A stretch of 64,000 nt of DNA from Lacinutrix sp. WUR7 (GTDB taxonomy: Bacteria; Bacteroidota; Bacteroidia; Flavobacteriales; Flavobacteriaceae), in contig NZ_CP045067.1 of assembly GCF_016864015.1 (NCBI RefSeq), positions 35,001 to 99,000 on the forward strand, in the 5' to 3' direction. The translations under genes were made by a program, and so were the position numbers. The notes under the pieces are model-generated. The model did not search any database and was not told the origin of the DNA. It was given only the letters and a program-made list of their open reading frames with translations. Positions 1-9,333 of the stretch are shown here, piece after piece (position 1 is the first letter of the stretch; each line of letters opens with the position of its first letter).

Positions 1-32
1 AGACTACTTCTCTACTCTATATATAAGGTAAC

Positions 33-92
33 AAAAAGATTTAGCGGATAGCCTGACGTTAGTTACCCCTTTAGGTAAATAACGGAACGCCC
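33..92. repeat. Structured flavobacterial repeat, copy A (one half)
   Basis: This is the right half of a structured intergenic element that occurs twice more in the window (copies B and C). It holds the conserved block AAAAAGATTTAGCGGATAGC, then a variable hairpin, then AACGCCC. The hairpin arms are CGTTA-TTACC (57-67) and GGTAA-TAACG (74-84), ten pairs with one G/A mismatch. The matching left half (GCGTT and GGCATCC blocks) would lie beyond the window start. Coding strand is not known. It lies upstream of thrS but ends well before the thrS promoter. Confidence 0.7.
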
Positions 93-215
93 AAAAAATG
101 ATATATAAAACGCACTCCTTTTATAAGAACACAAAAAAAGGATGTACTACTCCTATTATATAACACATTCTAATAGCTCGGTTTTTCATAATTCTAAATT
201 TATACCTATATATAT

Positions 216-247
216 ATTGTGAGTGAATTTTTATACTATTATATTTG
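216..247 (+). promoter_or_regulatory. Bacteroidetes-type promoter of the thrS operon
   Basis: ATTG at 216-219 and TATATTTG at 240-247 are separated by 20 nt, matching the Bacteroidetes sigma-A pattern (TTTG, 19-21 nt, TAnnTTTG). Transcription would begin near 254, leaving a short leader before the ATG at 271. No other promoter-like match is seen before rpmI and rplT, so it probably drives the whole translation operon. Confidence 0.6.
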
Positions 248-270
248 TCACTTACATTTAATATTACACA

Positions 271-2205
271 ATGATACAGATTACTTTGCCTGATGGGAGC
301 ATAAAAGCGTTTGAAGAGAACACTACTCCTATGGATGTTGCTAAAAGTATTAGCGAAGGTTTGGCTAGAAATGTTATTTCGGCTAGTTTTAACGGTACAA
401 CAGTTGAGACTTCGACCCCGTTAACCACCGATGGATCTTTGATTCTTTATACATGGAACAATGATGAAGGGAAAACTGCATTCTGGCATTCTAGTGCTCA
501 CGTACTGGCACAAGCATTAGAGAGTCTTTACCCTGGAATAAAACTAACTATAGGTCCTGCGATTGATAATGGATTTTATTATGATGTAGATTTTGGCGAG
601 CATGTTGTTTCGGAAAAGGACTTCAAGACTATTGAGAACAAAATGATAGAGATAGCTCGTGGTAAACATGAGTTTAAAATGAGAGACGCTTCTAAAGCAG
701 AAGCTTTAGCTTTATATAAAGGTAATGAGTACAAAACAGAATTAATAGAAAATCTAGAAGATGGTACTATTACTTTTTGTGATCATGATACATTCACGGA
801 TTTATGTCGCGGTGGACACATACCAAACACTGGAATAATTAAAGCAGTTAAAATACTATCTGTTGCTGGGGCGTATTGGAGAGGTGATGAAAAGAACAAA
901 CAACTTACACGTGTGTATGGTATTTCCTTCCCTAAACAAAAAGAACTTACTGCATATTTAGAATTATTAGAAGAAGCAAAAAAGAGAGACCACAGAAAAC
1001 TTGGTAAAGAATTAGAGCTTTTTACTTTCTCGCAAAAAGTAGGTCAAGGTTTACCATTATGGTTACCTAAAGGAGCTGCTTTAAGAGAACGTTTAGAAGA
1101 TTTCTTAAAAAAAGCACAAAAGAAGGCTGGTTATGAAATGGTAATCACGCCACATATTGGTCAGAAAGAATTATATGTAACTTCTGGTCACTATGAAAAA
1201 TATGGTGCAGATAGTTTTCAACCCATAACTACGCCTAAAGAAGGTGAAGAATTTTTATTAAAACCAATGAATTGTCCGCATCACTGTGAGATATACAATA
1301 GTACACAATGGTCTTATAAAGATTTACCAAAGCGTTTTGCAGAATTTGGTACGGTATATAGATACGAACAAAGTGGTGAATTACATGGTTTAACTCGAGT
1401 ACGAGGTTTTACGCAAGATGATGCACATATCTTTTGTACTCCAGATCAATTAGACAAAGAGTTTAAAGATGTTATTGATTTAGTACTTTATGTTTTTGGT
1501 TCTTTAGGATTTGAAAACTTTACGGCACAAGTATCTTTAAGAGATCCTGAAACTCCGGAAAAATATATTGGAAGTGATGAAAACTGGGAAAAAGCAGAAG
1601 CAGCTATTTTAAATGCCGCAATTGACAAAGGTTTAAATTATGTTATAGAAACTGGCGAAGCCGCTTTTTACGGTCCGAAATTGGACTTTATGGTAAAAGA
1701 TGCCCTTGGTAGACAGTGGCAATTAGGAACGATTCAAGTAGATTACAACTTACCGGAACGTTTTGAATTAAGCTACAAAGGTAGTGATAACGAGCTTCAC
1801 AGGCCGGTAATGATACATCGTGCTCCTTTTGGAAGTATGGAACGTTTTATTGCTATTTTGCTAGAGCATACTGCAGGTAATTTCCCACTATGGCTGATGC
1901 CAGATCAAGTAATTGTGTTATCAATTAGTGAGAAATATGAAAAATACGCGAAAAATGTTTTAAGTTTGCTAGAAAATAACGAAATTCGCGCATTGATAGA
2001 CAATAGAAATGAAACGATGGGGAAAAAGATCCGTGAAGCGGAGATGAAGAAAATCCCATATATGATTATTGTCGGTGAAAATGAAGAGCAAGAAGGAAAA
2101 ATCTCTGTAAGACAACATGGAGGAGAAGATTTAGGCATGATTAGTGTAGAAGCATTCTCAGAAATTGTTGCAACAGAAGTGAATAAGACATTAAAGCAAT
2201 TTTAA
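271..2205 (+). CDS. thrS: Threonyl-tRNA synthetase
   Basis: Class II aminoacyl-tRNA synthetase that charges tRNA-Thr in the cytoplasm. At 644 aa it has the full family length. Order of domains: TGS domain (about 1-62), second additional/editing domain with HSSAH at 73-77 and CRGGH near 179-183, catalytic core, and C-terminal anticodon-binding domain from about 540. The core shows the zinc-site stretch [10 protein letters not shown], the motif 2 region ([13 protein letters not shown], then [11 protein letters not shown]) and motif 3 ([11 protein letters not shown]). The ATG follows a good promoter. It is first in an operon with infC, rpmI and rplT, a common bacterial arrangement. The frame stays open after its TAA all the way through infC. 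Confidence 0.97.
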   Translation: MIQITLPDGSIKAFEENTTPMDVAKSISEGLARNVISASFNGTTVETSTPLTTDGSLILYTWNNDEGKTAFWHSSAHVLAQALESLYPGIKLTIGPAIDNGFYYDVDFGEHVVSEKDFKTIENKMIEIARGKHEFKMRDASKAEALALYKGNEYKTELIENLEDGTITFCDHDTFTDLCRGGHIPNTGIIKAVKILSVAGAYWRGDEKNKQLTRVYGISFPKQKELTAYLELLEEAKKRDHRKLGKELELFTFSQKVGQGLPLWLPKGAALRERLEDFLKKAQKKAGYEMVITPHIGQKELYVTSGHYEKYGADSFQPITTPKEGEEFLLKPMNCPHHCEIYNSTQWSYKDLPKRFAEFGTVYRYEQSGELHGLTRVRGFTQDDAHIFCTPDQLDKEFKDVIDLVLYVFGSLGFENFTAQVSLRDPETPEKYIGSDENWEKAEAAILNAAIDKGLNYVIETGEAAFYGPKLDFMVKDALGRQWQLGTIQVDYNLPERFELSYKGSDNELHRPVMIHRAPFGSMERFIAILLEHTAGNFPLWLMPDQVIVLSISEKYEKYAKNVLSLLENNEIRALIDNRNETMGKKIREAEMKKIPYMIIVGENEEQEGKISVRQHGGEDLGMISVEAFSEIVATEVNKTLKQF

Positions 2206-2235
2206 AATAATAAGTTTAACTTAAATATAAAAGTC

Positions 2236-2790
2236 ATAGCAATACGTAGAAGAAGATCATCCTCGCCTAGAGTAATAAAAGAGGACCAACACAGAATTAA
2301 CTCTAAAATTAGAGCTGAAGAAATTCGGTTAGTAGGAGATAATATTGAAGTAGGTGTATATAAAACAAAGCAAGCTTTAGCAATAGCAGACGAACAAGGT
2401 TTAGATCTTGTTGAAATCTCGCCTAAAGCAATACCACCTGTGTGTAAAGTTATGGACTATAAGAAGTTTCTTTATGAACAAAAGAAACGCGACAAAGCTT
2501 TAAAATCTAAGGCAACAAAAGTTATTATTAAAGAAATAAGATTTGGTCCCCAAACGGATGATCATGATTATGAATTTAAGAAGAAACATGCCGAAAAGTT
2601 TTTAAAGGAAGGAGCTAAATTAAAAGCTTTTGTATTCTTTAAAGGACGTTCCATAATTTTCAAAGAACAAGGACAAATTTTATTATTAAAATTAGCCCAA
2701 GATCTGGAAGAATTAGGGAAGGTAGAACAAATGCCAAGATTAGAAGGTAAACGTATGACTATGTTTATCGCTCCAAGAAAGAATAAATAG
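2236..2790 (+). CDS. infC: Translation initiation factor IF-3 (ATA start)
   Basis: IF-3 binds the 30S subunit, keeps 50S off, and rejects non-AUG starts and poor initiator pairing. The first ATG in frame (2440) would give only 116 aa and lose the N-terminal domain. The homologous frame extends upstream without ATG, GTG or TTG near the expected start. The conserved flavobacterial beginning AIRRRR is preceded by ATA at 2236, giving 184 aa, the normal IF3 length. The N-terminal domain ([21 protein letters not shown]) and the C-terminal domain ([20 protein letters not shown]) are intact. ATA at 2227 or 2242 is possible instead. In E. coli the AUU start lets IF3 repress itself; the same logic is inferred here. 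Gap to thrS is 30 nt. Confidence 0.88.
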   Translation: MAIRRRRSSSPRVIKEDQHRINSKIRAEEIRLVGDNIEVGVYKTKQALAIADEQGLDLVEISPKAIPPVCKVMDYKKFLYEQKKRDKALKSKATKVIIKEIRFGPQTDDHDYEFKKKHAEKFLKEGAKLKAFVFFKGRSIIFKEQGQILLLKLAQDLEELGKVEQMPRLEGKRMTMFIAPRKNK

Positions 2791-2791
2791 A

Positions 2792-2836
2792 CAATAGTGT
2801 ATACTATTGCATCTATGCTAAAACGAGTTTAGCATA
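2792..2836 (+). promoter_or_regulatory. Two consecutive hairpins between infC and rpmI
   Basis: Hairpin 1 is CAATAGT / ACTATTG (2792-2809, loop GTAT). Hairpin 2 is TATGCTAAA / TTTAGCATA (2814-2836, loop ACGAG), a perfect nine-pair stem. Neither is followed by a T run, so they are not intrinsic terminators. They may be an mRNA processing site or a regulatory structure ahead of the ribosomal protein genes. Confidence 0.5.
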
Positions 2837-2871
2837 AAAATAATAAGCGAAATTAAAAAACCTAGGAAAAA

Positions 2872-3069
2872 ATGCCTAAAATGAAAACAAAATCTAGTGC
2901 TAAAAAGCGATTTAAGCTTACAGGTACTGGTAAAATAAAAAGAAAGCACGCTTTTAAGAGTCACATCTTAACAAAGAAGTCTAAAAAGCGTAAGCTTAAA
3001 TTAACTCATGATGGTTTAGTACATAAAGCAGATGAGAGAAACGTTAAAATCATGTTACGTATTAAGTAA
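2872..3069 (+). CDS. rpmI: 50S ribosomal protein L35
   Basis: A 65-aa, very basic protein starting [20 protein letters not shown], which is the typical L35 N-terminus. It is a structural component of the large ribosomal subunit. It sits in the usual order infC-rpmI-rplT. The 81-nt gap after infC carries two hairpins. The start is fixed by the family N-terminus. Confidence 0.97.
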   Translation: MPKMKTKSSAKKRFKLTGTGKIKRKHAFKSHILTKKSKKRKLKLTHDGLVHKADERNVKIMLRIK

Positions 3070-3082
3070 TATCGTTTTAATA

Positions 3083-3147
3083 GGTTAACACAAATTAATA
3101 ACCCTGGAGTTAGGCAACAAATAAAGCATCATTAAATTGATCGCCTA
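3083..3147 (+). promoter_or_regulatory. Possible L20 leader structure
   Basis: The 99-nt gap before rplT can fold: GGTTA (3083-3087) with TAACC (3099-3103), and TAGGC (3111-3115) with GCCTA (3143-3147) enclosing ATCA/TGAT. In other bacteria L20 represses its operon by binding an rRNA-like site in the leader, so this is a reasonable but unproven candidate. The stems are short. Confidence 0.3.
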
Positions 3148-3168
3148 CTACAAAAAACAATTAAAATT

Positions 3169-3513
3169 ATGCCAAGATCAGTAAATTCAGTAGCGAAGAG
3201 AGCCAGAAGAAAAAAGGTTCTTAAGCAAGCAAAAGGTTACTTTGGACGTCGTAAAAACGTTTGGACAGTAGCAAAAAATGCGGTTGACAAAGCGATGCAA
3301 TATTCGTATAGAGACCGTAGAGTAAAAAAGAGAACATTTCGTGCACTATGGATCACGCGTATTAACGCAGGAGCTAGAGAACATGGTTTATCTTATTCAC
3401 AATTCATGGGAAAAGTAAAAGCTAACAATATCGAATTAAACCGTAAGGTTTTAGCTGATTTAGCAATGAACAGCCCAGAAGCTTTCAAAGCAATTGTAGA
3501 TAAAGTAAAATAA
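3169..3513 (+). CDS. rplT: 50S ribosomal protein L20
   Basis: A 114-aa basic protein beginning [20 protein letters not shown], with the family stretch [20 protein letters not shown]20 binds 23S rRNA early in 50S assembly and is an autoregulator in several bacteria. It ends the thrS-infC-rpmI-rplT operon and is followed by a strong terminator. Confidence 0.97.
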   Translation: MPRSVNSVAKRARRKKVLKQAKGYFGRRKNVWTVAKNAVDKAMQYSYRDRRVKKRTFRALWITRINAGAREHGLSYSQFMGKVKANNIELNRKVLADLAMNSPEAFKAIVDKVK

Positions 3514-3551
3514 GGCATTTGCCTAAATAATAACATATTTCGCTTATAAAG

Positions 3552-3585
3552 AAATCCGAATCTTCATTGATTCGGATTTTTTTTT
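3552..3585 (+). terminator. Intrinsic terminator after rplT
   Basis: Stem AAATCCGAATC (3552-3562), loop TTCATT, stem GATTCGGATTT (3569-3579), then a run of T to 3585. It closes the translation operon. Confidence 0.9.
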
Positions 3586-3658
3586 GCTTTTTTTCAAAAC
3601 TTTGAAAACAAACGTTTTGAAATATAATAAGTATCTTTCGGTATAAAACAGCTATCTC

Positions 3659-6600
3659 ATGAATCGTATATCTCTTATTCCCATCCTATTCCTCGTCTTT
3701 ACAATTACCGCTTTTAGTCAAGAAGATAATGAAAAGGAAAAAGCGACTTGGGATGTTTCGAATCCAGAAGGCAATTGGGATTTTAAAGAACTCCAACTCT
3801 CCACAGATGAAGGCACTTGGATGAATTTGGATGTGAGTCCGGATGGTTCAAAAATCGCCTTCGATTTACTTGGAGATATATACATTATGCCTATTCAAGG
3901 AGGAAAAGCTACCATTTTAAGAGAAGGATTGGCTTTTGAAATCCAACCGCGTTTTAGTCCAGATGGCAAACAGATTTCATTTACAAGTGATGCAGGTGGT
4001 GGTGATAATATTTGGATTATGGATATAGATGGTAGTAATGCAAAGCAAGTCACTAAAGAAAGTTTCCGACTTTTGAATAATGCTATTTGGACTCCAGATG
4101 GAAATTATCTAATCGCCAGAAAACACTTTTCTTCTAGACGATCTTTGGGTGCTGGAGAAATGTGGATGTATCATAAATCTGGTGGAAGCGGACTGCAACT
4201 TACCAAAAAGAAAAATGATCAACAGGATGTAAACGAACCCAGTCTATCTTCGGATGGAAAACATTTATATTACAGTGAAGATGTTTATCCTGGCGGATTT
4301 TTTCAGTATAACAAAGATCCTAACCAACAAATCTATGCTATAAATGCATACGATATGGAAACTGGTAAAACCGAAAGAATTACTGGTGGGCCTGGTGGTG
4401 CAGCGAGACCACAAATCTCAAGAGATGGTAAAAAGCTAGCTTTCGTAAAACGTGTTCGTACCAAAACCGTGTTATATATTCATGATTTAGAAACTGGTGA
4501 AGAACGGCCAATTTATGATGCATTGAATAAAGACCAACAAGAAGCTTGGGCTATTTTTGGCGTGTATACTAATTTTAGTTGGATGCCAAATAATGAAGAT
4601 ATTGTGTTTTGGTCTGGCGGAAAAATAAATCGCATAAACACCAACACTTTGAAAGTAACAAATATTCCTTTTCAAGCAGACGCAACCATTAAAATAGCCA
4701 AAGCAATAGAAGTGGATACTCCAGTTTCACCAGACACTTTTGACGCTAAAGTGATTCGTCATTTGGTAACCTCTCCTGACGAAAAGAGTGTTGTTTTTAA
4801 TGCGCTAGGTTATTTATGGACCATGAAAGTGCCAAATGGAACTCCGAAACGACTTACTTCTGGAACCGATTTTGAGTTTGAACCAGCCTTTTCTCCCGAT
4901 GGAAAAAATATCACTTATGTTACTTGGAATGATGAAAACCTTGGAAGTATTCACGCTATTTCTGCAAACGGAGGAACTTCTAAAAAATTAACCAAAGAAA
5001 AAGGAATCTATAGAACTCCTGCTTATTCTAAAAACGGAAAACAAATTGTGTTTAAAAAACAATCAGGAAATATTGCTCAAGGAAGGACTTTTGCAAAAAA
5101 CACAGGTTTGTATGTTATGGATGTAAATGGAAATAATATTCAGTTTATTACCAAAGAAGGAAATTTCCCTATTTTTAATGCGGAAGATAACCGCATTATA
5201 TATCAAAAAGGTCCCATGTTTGGTGGTAATCTAACTAAAGAATTAAAAAGTGTTGATTTAAACGGACAAGAGGAACGTATTTTAATTAAATCGGAACGTG
5301 GTAATCGATTAGTTCCAAGTCCGGATGGAAAATGGATCGCTTTTATTCATTTACATAAAGTATATATGGCACCAATGCCACAATCTGGTCAAGCTATAGA
5401 CTTAACAGATACTTCAAAATTTGTTCCTATCACGCAACTTTCAAAAGATGCGGGGATCAATTTACATTGGTCAAAAGAAAGTAAAAAAGTACATTGGACT
5501 TTAGGAAATACTTACTTTACAGCGGAAGCTTCCGAAGAAACCAAATTAACAGAAACGGGAATTACAATTAATATGGTTGTAAAAACGGATAAACCTGAAG
5601 GAATAATTGCATTTAAAGGTGCACGACTTATTACTATGGAAGGCGATCAAGTTATTGAAAACGGAATTATTATTATAAAAAATAATAGAATTGAAGCTAT
5701 TGGAAATGCTTCAGAAATCACGATTCCTTCCGAAGCAAAAGTTTATGACGTTACTGGGAAAACCATTATGCCAGGAATGGTAGATGCACATGCGCATATT
5801 GGCGCATTTCGTGCAGGATTAACCACACAAAAACATTGGCAATTTTACGCAAATTTAGCTTTTGGTGTGACTACTTCTCATGATCCTTCTGCAAATTCGG
5901 AAACCGTTTTTGCCCTTTCCGAATTACAAAAAAATGGAACTTTAGTAGGACCACGCCTCTACTCTACTGGATTTATACTATATGGTGCAGATGGTGATTT
6001 TAAGGCAACTATTAATAATTTAGAAGATGCGCGTTCTTCTATTCGACGCACAAAAGCATTTGGTGCATTGTCGGTTAAAAGTTATAATCAGCCAAGACGA
6101 GAGCAGCGTCAGCAAGTACTTCAAGCCGCTCGTGAAGAGGGAATATTTGTGGTTCCCGAAGGTGGATCTACATTTTATCATAACATAACTATGGTTATGG
6201 ATGGTCATACTGGAGTGGAACATAATATTCCTGTTGCTCCCGTTTATAAAGACGTTTTAGAACTTTGGGGAAATAGTAATGTTGGGTATACGCCCACACT
6301 GATTGTAAATTATGGCGGATTAAATGGGGAAGTATATTTCTATCAGCATACCAATGTTTGGGAAAACGAAAAATTACTGAAATTTATGCCTAGAAGCATT
6401 ATTGATTCTAGATCTAGACATCGTACTATGGCTCCGGAAGAAGAGTATAAAAACGGTCACATTTTAGTTTCTGAAACCTGTAAAGCTTTGGCTGATGCTG
6501 GTGTAAAAGTAAATCTTGGAGCGCATGGACAGTTACAAGGTCTTGGTGCACACTGGGAATTATGGATGTTACAACAAGGTGGCATGACTAACCATGAAGC

Positions 6601-6922
6601 ACTAAAAGCTGCAACTATAAATGGTGCCGATTACTTAGGAATGCATGCCGATATTGGTTCTTTAAAAGAAGGAAAGCTTGCCGATTTAATTGTTATGGAC
6701 GATAATCCGTTGGAAGATATTCGAAATTCGGAGAGCATTATTTACACCATGATTAATGGTCGTTTATACGATTCTGCAACTATGGATGAAATTGGAAACT
6801 ATTCGAAAAAGCGAACGCCGTTTTATTGGGAAAACAACAAATACAACGCAGGTTTTCCTTGGAATGAAGACAGTGAAAGTTTTACTCGAGGTGCTTGCGG
6901 CTGTCACTTAGGCACACATTAA
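3659..6922 (+). CDS. Secreted TolB-like propeller / amidohydrolase
   Basis: A 1087-aa exported protein with two parts. Residues 1-20 form a signal peptide ending FTITAFSQ. Residues about 50-620 are PD40/TolB-type beta-propeller repeats, shown by recurring units such as LDVSPDGSKIAF, PRFSPDGKQISF and PAFSPDGKNITY. From about 650 comes an amidohydrolase domain: metal-binding HAH in MPGMVDAHAHIG near residue 709, a lysine in SVKSYNQ near 805, later histidines (GHTGVEHN, LGAHGQLQG), and the typical tail GSLKEGKLADLIVMDDNPLE. Bacteroidota carry many such fusions; the substrate is unknown, a cyclic amide or peptide being plausible. The C-terminus ends in a Cys-rich GACGCHLGTH. Single gene between two terminators. 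Confidence 0.88.
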   Translation: MNRISLIPILFLVFTITAFSQEDNEKEKATWDVSNPEGNWDFKELQLSTDEGTWMNLDVSPDGSKIAFDLLGDIYIMPIQGGKATILREGLAFEIQPRFSPDGKQISFTSDAGGGDNIWIMDIDGSNAKQVTKESFRLLNNAIWTPDGNYLIARKHFSSRRSLGAGEMWMYHKSGGSGLQLTKKKNDQQDVNEPSLSSDGKHLYYSEDVYPGGFFQYNKDPNQQIYAINAYDMETGKTERITGGPGGAARPQISRDGKKLAFVKRVRTKTVLYIHDLETGEERPIYDALNKDQQEAWAIFGVYTNFSWMPNNEDIVFWSGGKINRINTNTLKVTNIPFQADATIKIAKAIEVDTPVSPDTFDAKVIRHLVTSPDEKSVVFNALGYLWTMKVPNGTPKRLTSGTDFEFEPAFSPDGKNITYVTWNDENLGSIHAISANGGTSKKLTKEKGIYRTPAYSKNGKQIVFKKQSGNIAQGRTFAKNTGLYVMDVNGNNIQFITKEGNFPIFNAEDNRIIYQKGPMFGGNLTKELKSVDLNGQEERILIKSERGNRLVPSPDGKWIAFIHLHKVYMAPMPQSGQAIDLTDTSKFVPITQLSKDAGINLHWSKESKKVHWTLGNTYFTAEASEETKLTETGITINMVVKTDKPEGIIAFKGARLITMEGDQVIENGIIIIKNNRIEAIGNASEITIPSEAKVYDVTGKTIMPGMVDAHAHIGAFRAGLTTQKHWQFYANLAFGVTTSHDPSANSETVFALSELQKNGTLVGPRLYSTGFILYGADGDFKATINNLEDARSSIRRTKAFGALSVKSYNQPRREQRQQVLQAAREEGIFVVPEGGSTFYHNITMVMDGHTGVEHNIPVAPVYKDVLELWGNSNVGYTPTLIVNYGGLNGEVYFYQHTNVWENEKLLKFMPRSIIDSRSRHRTMAPEEEYKNGHILVSETCKALADAGVKVNLGAHGQLQGLGAHWELWMLQQGGMTNHEALKAATINGADYLGMHADIGSLKEGKLADLIVMDDNPLEDIRNSESIIYTMINGRLYDSATMDEIGNYSKKRTPFYWENNKYNAGFPWNEDSESFTRGACGCHLGTH

Positions 6923-6930
6923 AAATTAAT

Positions 6931-6963
6931 AAAACCGAATCTTAATGGATTCGGTTTTTTTTT
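6931..6963 (+). terminator. Intrinsic terminator after the amidohydrolase gene
   Basis: Stem AACCGAATC (6933-6941), loop TTAATG, stem GATTCGGTT (6948-6956), followed by a long T run. The stem core resembles that of the rplT terminator. Confidence 0.9.
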
Positions 6964-6994
6964 GTTATACTAGAGTAAAGAAATTAGAGAATAT

Positions 6995-7792
6995 ATGACG
7001 CAAGTAAAAATGGTAATTACAGATATGGATGGTACCTTATTAAATTCCAATCATGAAGTTAGCCGCAGGTTTTTTGATGTTTTTAAAGAATTAAAAAAGC
7101 AAAACATTTTGTTTGTTGCAGCTAGCGGAAGACCTTATTATAGTATTACCACAAAACTAGCAGCTATTGTGGAAGACATTATTATTGTTGCAGAAAATGG
7201 TGGATTAGTTTTAGAGCAAGACACCTTACTTCTATCTAATGCAATGGATAATGAAACCCTTACTAAACTTTTTACAATTGTAAATAGCATAGAAAATACT
7301 TTTCCTATGTTTTGCACGAAACACCAAGCGTATATAAAAAGAGCTTCTTCAGATATGATTCAAGTGTTTTCGGAATACTATTCAAACTATACTATTATTG
7401 ATTCTATAGAAGAAATTAAAGATCCAGTGATTAAAATCGCGTTGTATCATGCTACCAATTCGGAAGCAAATATTTATCCTTTTGTGAAACATTTATCTCC
7501 GGAATATAACGTAGTAGTTTCTGGAAATCATTGGGTAGATATATCGGAAGCAGAATCTAACAAAGGGCATGCTTTACGTTTTCTTCAACAAAAGCACAAT
7601 ATAAGTCCTGCAGAAACGATGGCGTTTGGCGATTACAATAATGATTTTGAAATGTTACAAGGAGCAAGTTATAGTTATGCTATGGAAAATGCGCATGAAA
7701 ATATTAAAGCCATTGCGAATTATCAAACTACGAATAATGATGATTTTGGTGTGGAGCGAATTTTAGAACAATTAGTTTCCGAAGGCAGTTAA
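6995..7792 (+). CDS. HAD-superfamily (Cof-type) phosphatase
   Basis: A 265-aa cytoplasmic HAD hydrolase of the Cof/YbiV subtype. Motif I is DMDGTLL with nucleophile Asp10 and Asp12; motif II is the ASGRPYYS region; motif III lysine is in ESNKGHALRFL; motif IV is FGDYNNDFEML. A C2-type cap lies between motifs II and III. Family members dephosphorylate sugar phosphates, flavin or PLP; the substrate here cannot be told. Its last 21 nt overlap the 3' end of the convergent YjbQ gene. Confidence 0.9.
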   Translation: MTQVKMVITDMDGTLLNSNHEVSRRFFDVFKELKKQNILFVAASGRPYYSITTKLAAIVEDIIIVAENGGLVLEQDTLLLSNAMDNETLTKLFTIVNSIENTFPMFCTKHQAYIKRASSDMIQVFSEYYSNYTIIDSIEEIKDPVIKIALYHATNSEANIYPFVKHLSPEYNVVVSGNHWVDISEAESNKGHALRFLQQKHNISPAETMAFGDYNNDFEMLQGASYSYAMENAHENIKAIANYQTTNNDDFGVERILEQLVSEGS

Positions 7793-8194
7793 GACTACAT
7801 GTCTTCCGGAAGCATGATTTCTATGTTCACAAAGATAAATACCTTGCCAAATCCCTAGGTTTAGTTTTCCGTTTGTTATTGGAATTTGAACCGAAGTTCC
7901 CATTAAAGATGCTTTAATATGTGCAGGCATATCATCATCTCCTTCATAAGTATGTTTGTAATACGGCAGATTTTCTGGAACCATTTTATTGATATGACTT
8001 TCAAAATCTAATCTAACCGTTGGATCTGCATTTTCGTTTATGGTAATACTTGCAGAAGTATGTTTAATAAAAACCTGTAATTGTCCGATTTGAATGTCAC
8101 TCATTTCGGGTAGTGTGGATTCTATTTGCTCTGTTATGAGATGAAATCCTCTAGAATAAGGTTTGAGTTTAATTTCTTTTTGAAAAAATTTCAT
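7772..8194 (-). CDS. YjbQ / UPF0047 family protein
   Basis: A 140-aa protein of the YjbQ family (UPF0047). It shows the family stretches FIKHTSASITINENADP and, near the end, LCEHRNHASGRHVVLTAFGN, whose histidines line a metal-binding pocket. Weak thiamine-phosphate-synthase activity has been described for family members, but the main role is unclear. It is the last gene of a three-gene minus-strand unit, 3 nt after the EF-hand gene. It overlaps the HAD gene tail to tail by 21 nt. Confidence 0.9.
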   Translation of the reverse strand: MKFFQKEIKLKPYSRGFHLITEQIESTLPEMSDIQIGQLQVFIKHTSASITINENADPTVRLDFESHINKMVPENLPYYKHTYEGDDDMPAHIKASLMGTSVQIPITNGKLNLGIWQGIYLCEHRNHASGRHVVLTAFGN

Positions 8195-8197
8195 GTA

Positions 8198-8476
8198 TTA
8201 TTTAGAATCGTCTGTTATTTCATCTATCGCAAATTTAAACTCTTCCCAATTAATTAAGCCATCCCCATCTTTATCATAGCCTTCAATAAGTTTTGAAGAT
8301 ACTAAACCACGAATAAATCCGTTAATTTCTGCTTCTTTAAGTAGTTTTACGATTTCACTTTTGGAAAGTTTACCGTCACTATCTTTATCAAAGAAATGAA
8401 AAGCTTCTTCTGGAGTGTTAAAATTGTTTGTAATAAGGATTTGAATTTTGTTTAAGATAATTTCTTTAGTTGCCAT
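8198..8476 (-). CDS. EF-hand calcium-binding protein
   Basis: A 92-aa acidic protein with two canonical EF-hand loops: DKDSDGKLSKSE (30-41) and DKDGDGLINWEE (68-79), each with the D-x-D-x-D-G pattern and a final Glu. No signal peptide is visible, so it should be cytoplasmic. True paired EF-hands of calmodulin style are uncommon in bacteria. It lies 3 nt from yjbQ and 1 nt from the membrane-protein gene, so they are likely translated from one mRNA. Function unknown; calcium buffering or sensing is an inference. Confidence 0.88.
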   Translation of the reverse strand: MATKEIILNKIQILITNNFNTPEEAFHFFDKDSDGKLSKSEIVKLLKEAEINGFIRGLVSSKLIEGYDKDGDGLINWEEFKFAIDEITDDSK

Positions 8477-8477
8477 A

Positions 8478-9110
8478 TTAGTGCTTTTTTAAAAATAGAT
8501 ATTCCCTAAAAACCATACTTTGAAAAATAATATAAAATACGGAATTGAAAATCCATATATCAATATACGGATTTTCATATAATACTAAATCTAAATTTCC
8601 GAATAAAAATATGGTAATACTGCAGCATAAATACAAAATTAGACCAATAGAAAAATTAAAATAATTATGTTGTACATCCAGGTTTTTAATGATAAAAGAC
8701 AAAGCGTATACGACTAAAATTATAGATGTAGAAACTATTTCATAGATGTTAAACGTCCAAAATAATTCGGGATTAGCGGCATACATCCAAACTAAGATTA
8801 ATATTTGTATACCAAAAATTACAACTATTAATTGCTTCCATATTTTTTCTTTAAAAAGCTTATAAAACAGGGCACTTAAAAAAGCGAATTGAAAAATAAA
8901 ATAGAAATGAGAGATAAATAAATTTAAATTGGGATGTAGGTATCCAATAATATGACAAGCAATTTCTATGGTAGACAAGGCTATTAGGTATATTAGAAAA
9001 ATGCTATAGACTTTCTTGCGCATATTACTATTGGTTACAAATAGAAATGTATTACATAATAAAAAAGCCAATCCAATCAAACTAACAAGGAAACCAAATA
9101 ATAAATTCAT
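8478..9110 (-). CDS. Polytopic membrane protein, unknown
   Basis: A 210-aa, very hydrophobic protein with about seven predicted membrane helices and short loops, including charged turns (NSNMRKK, KEKIWKQ, KNLDVQHN). No catalytic or transport motif is recognised. The layout recalls the seven-helix membrane modules of Bacteroidota sensory proteins, but without a kinase domain. First gene of the operon with the EF-hand protein and YjbQ (1-nt spacing). Confidence 0.75.
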   Translation of the reverse strand: MNLLFGFLVSLIGLAFLLCNTFLFVTNSNMRKKVYSIFLIYLIALSTIEIACHIIGYLHPNLNLFISHFYFIFQFAFLSALFYKLFKEKIWKQLIVVIFGIQILILVWMYAANPELFWTFNIYEIVSTSIILVVYALSFIIKNLDVQHNYFNFSIGLILYLCCSITIFLFGNLDLVLYENPYIDIWIFNSVFYIIFQSMVFREYLFLKKH

Positions 9111-9333
9111 GATCTAGGGATTATTTTCGCAATTTTTGTTTCTTATTTTAGGAACTGAAAGCTATTCTGCTTTTCTGTATCCATAGAAGTAAGTAGGTGG
9201 CGTAAATTTATGTAAATAAAAGCTATATCCTTAAAATTATTCCCTTAAAAATGAATGCACTCGAAAGCGCCATGCTTAATTGCCCTATTGTGTTTGTTAT
9301 ATTTCTTCCCTAGATGAAGGTTTGTTAGGATTT

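Noticed and set aside
2440-2790. infC starting at ATG 2440 (116 aa)
   Set aside because: It would remove the whole N-terminal domain, which is encoded intact just upstream in the same frame.
3601-3640. Promoter for the amidohydrolase gene (TATCTTTC at 3632)
   Set aside because: TTTG boxes lie 13 or 27 nt upstream, outside the 19-21 nt window.
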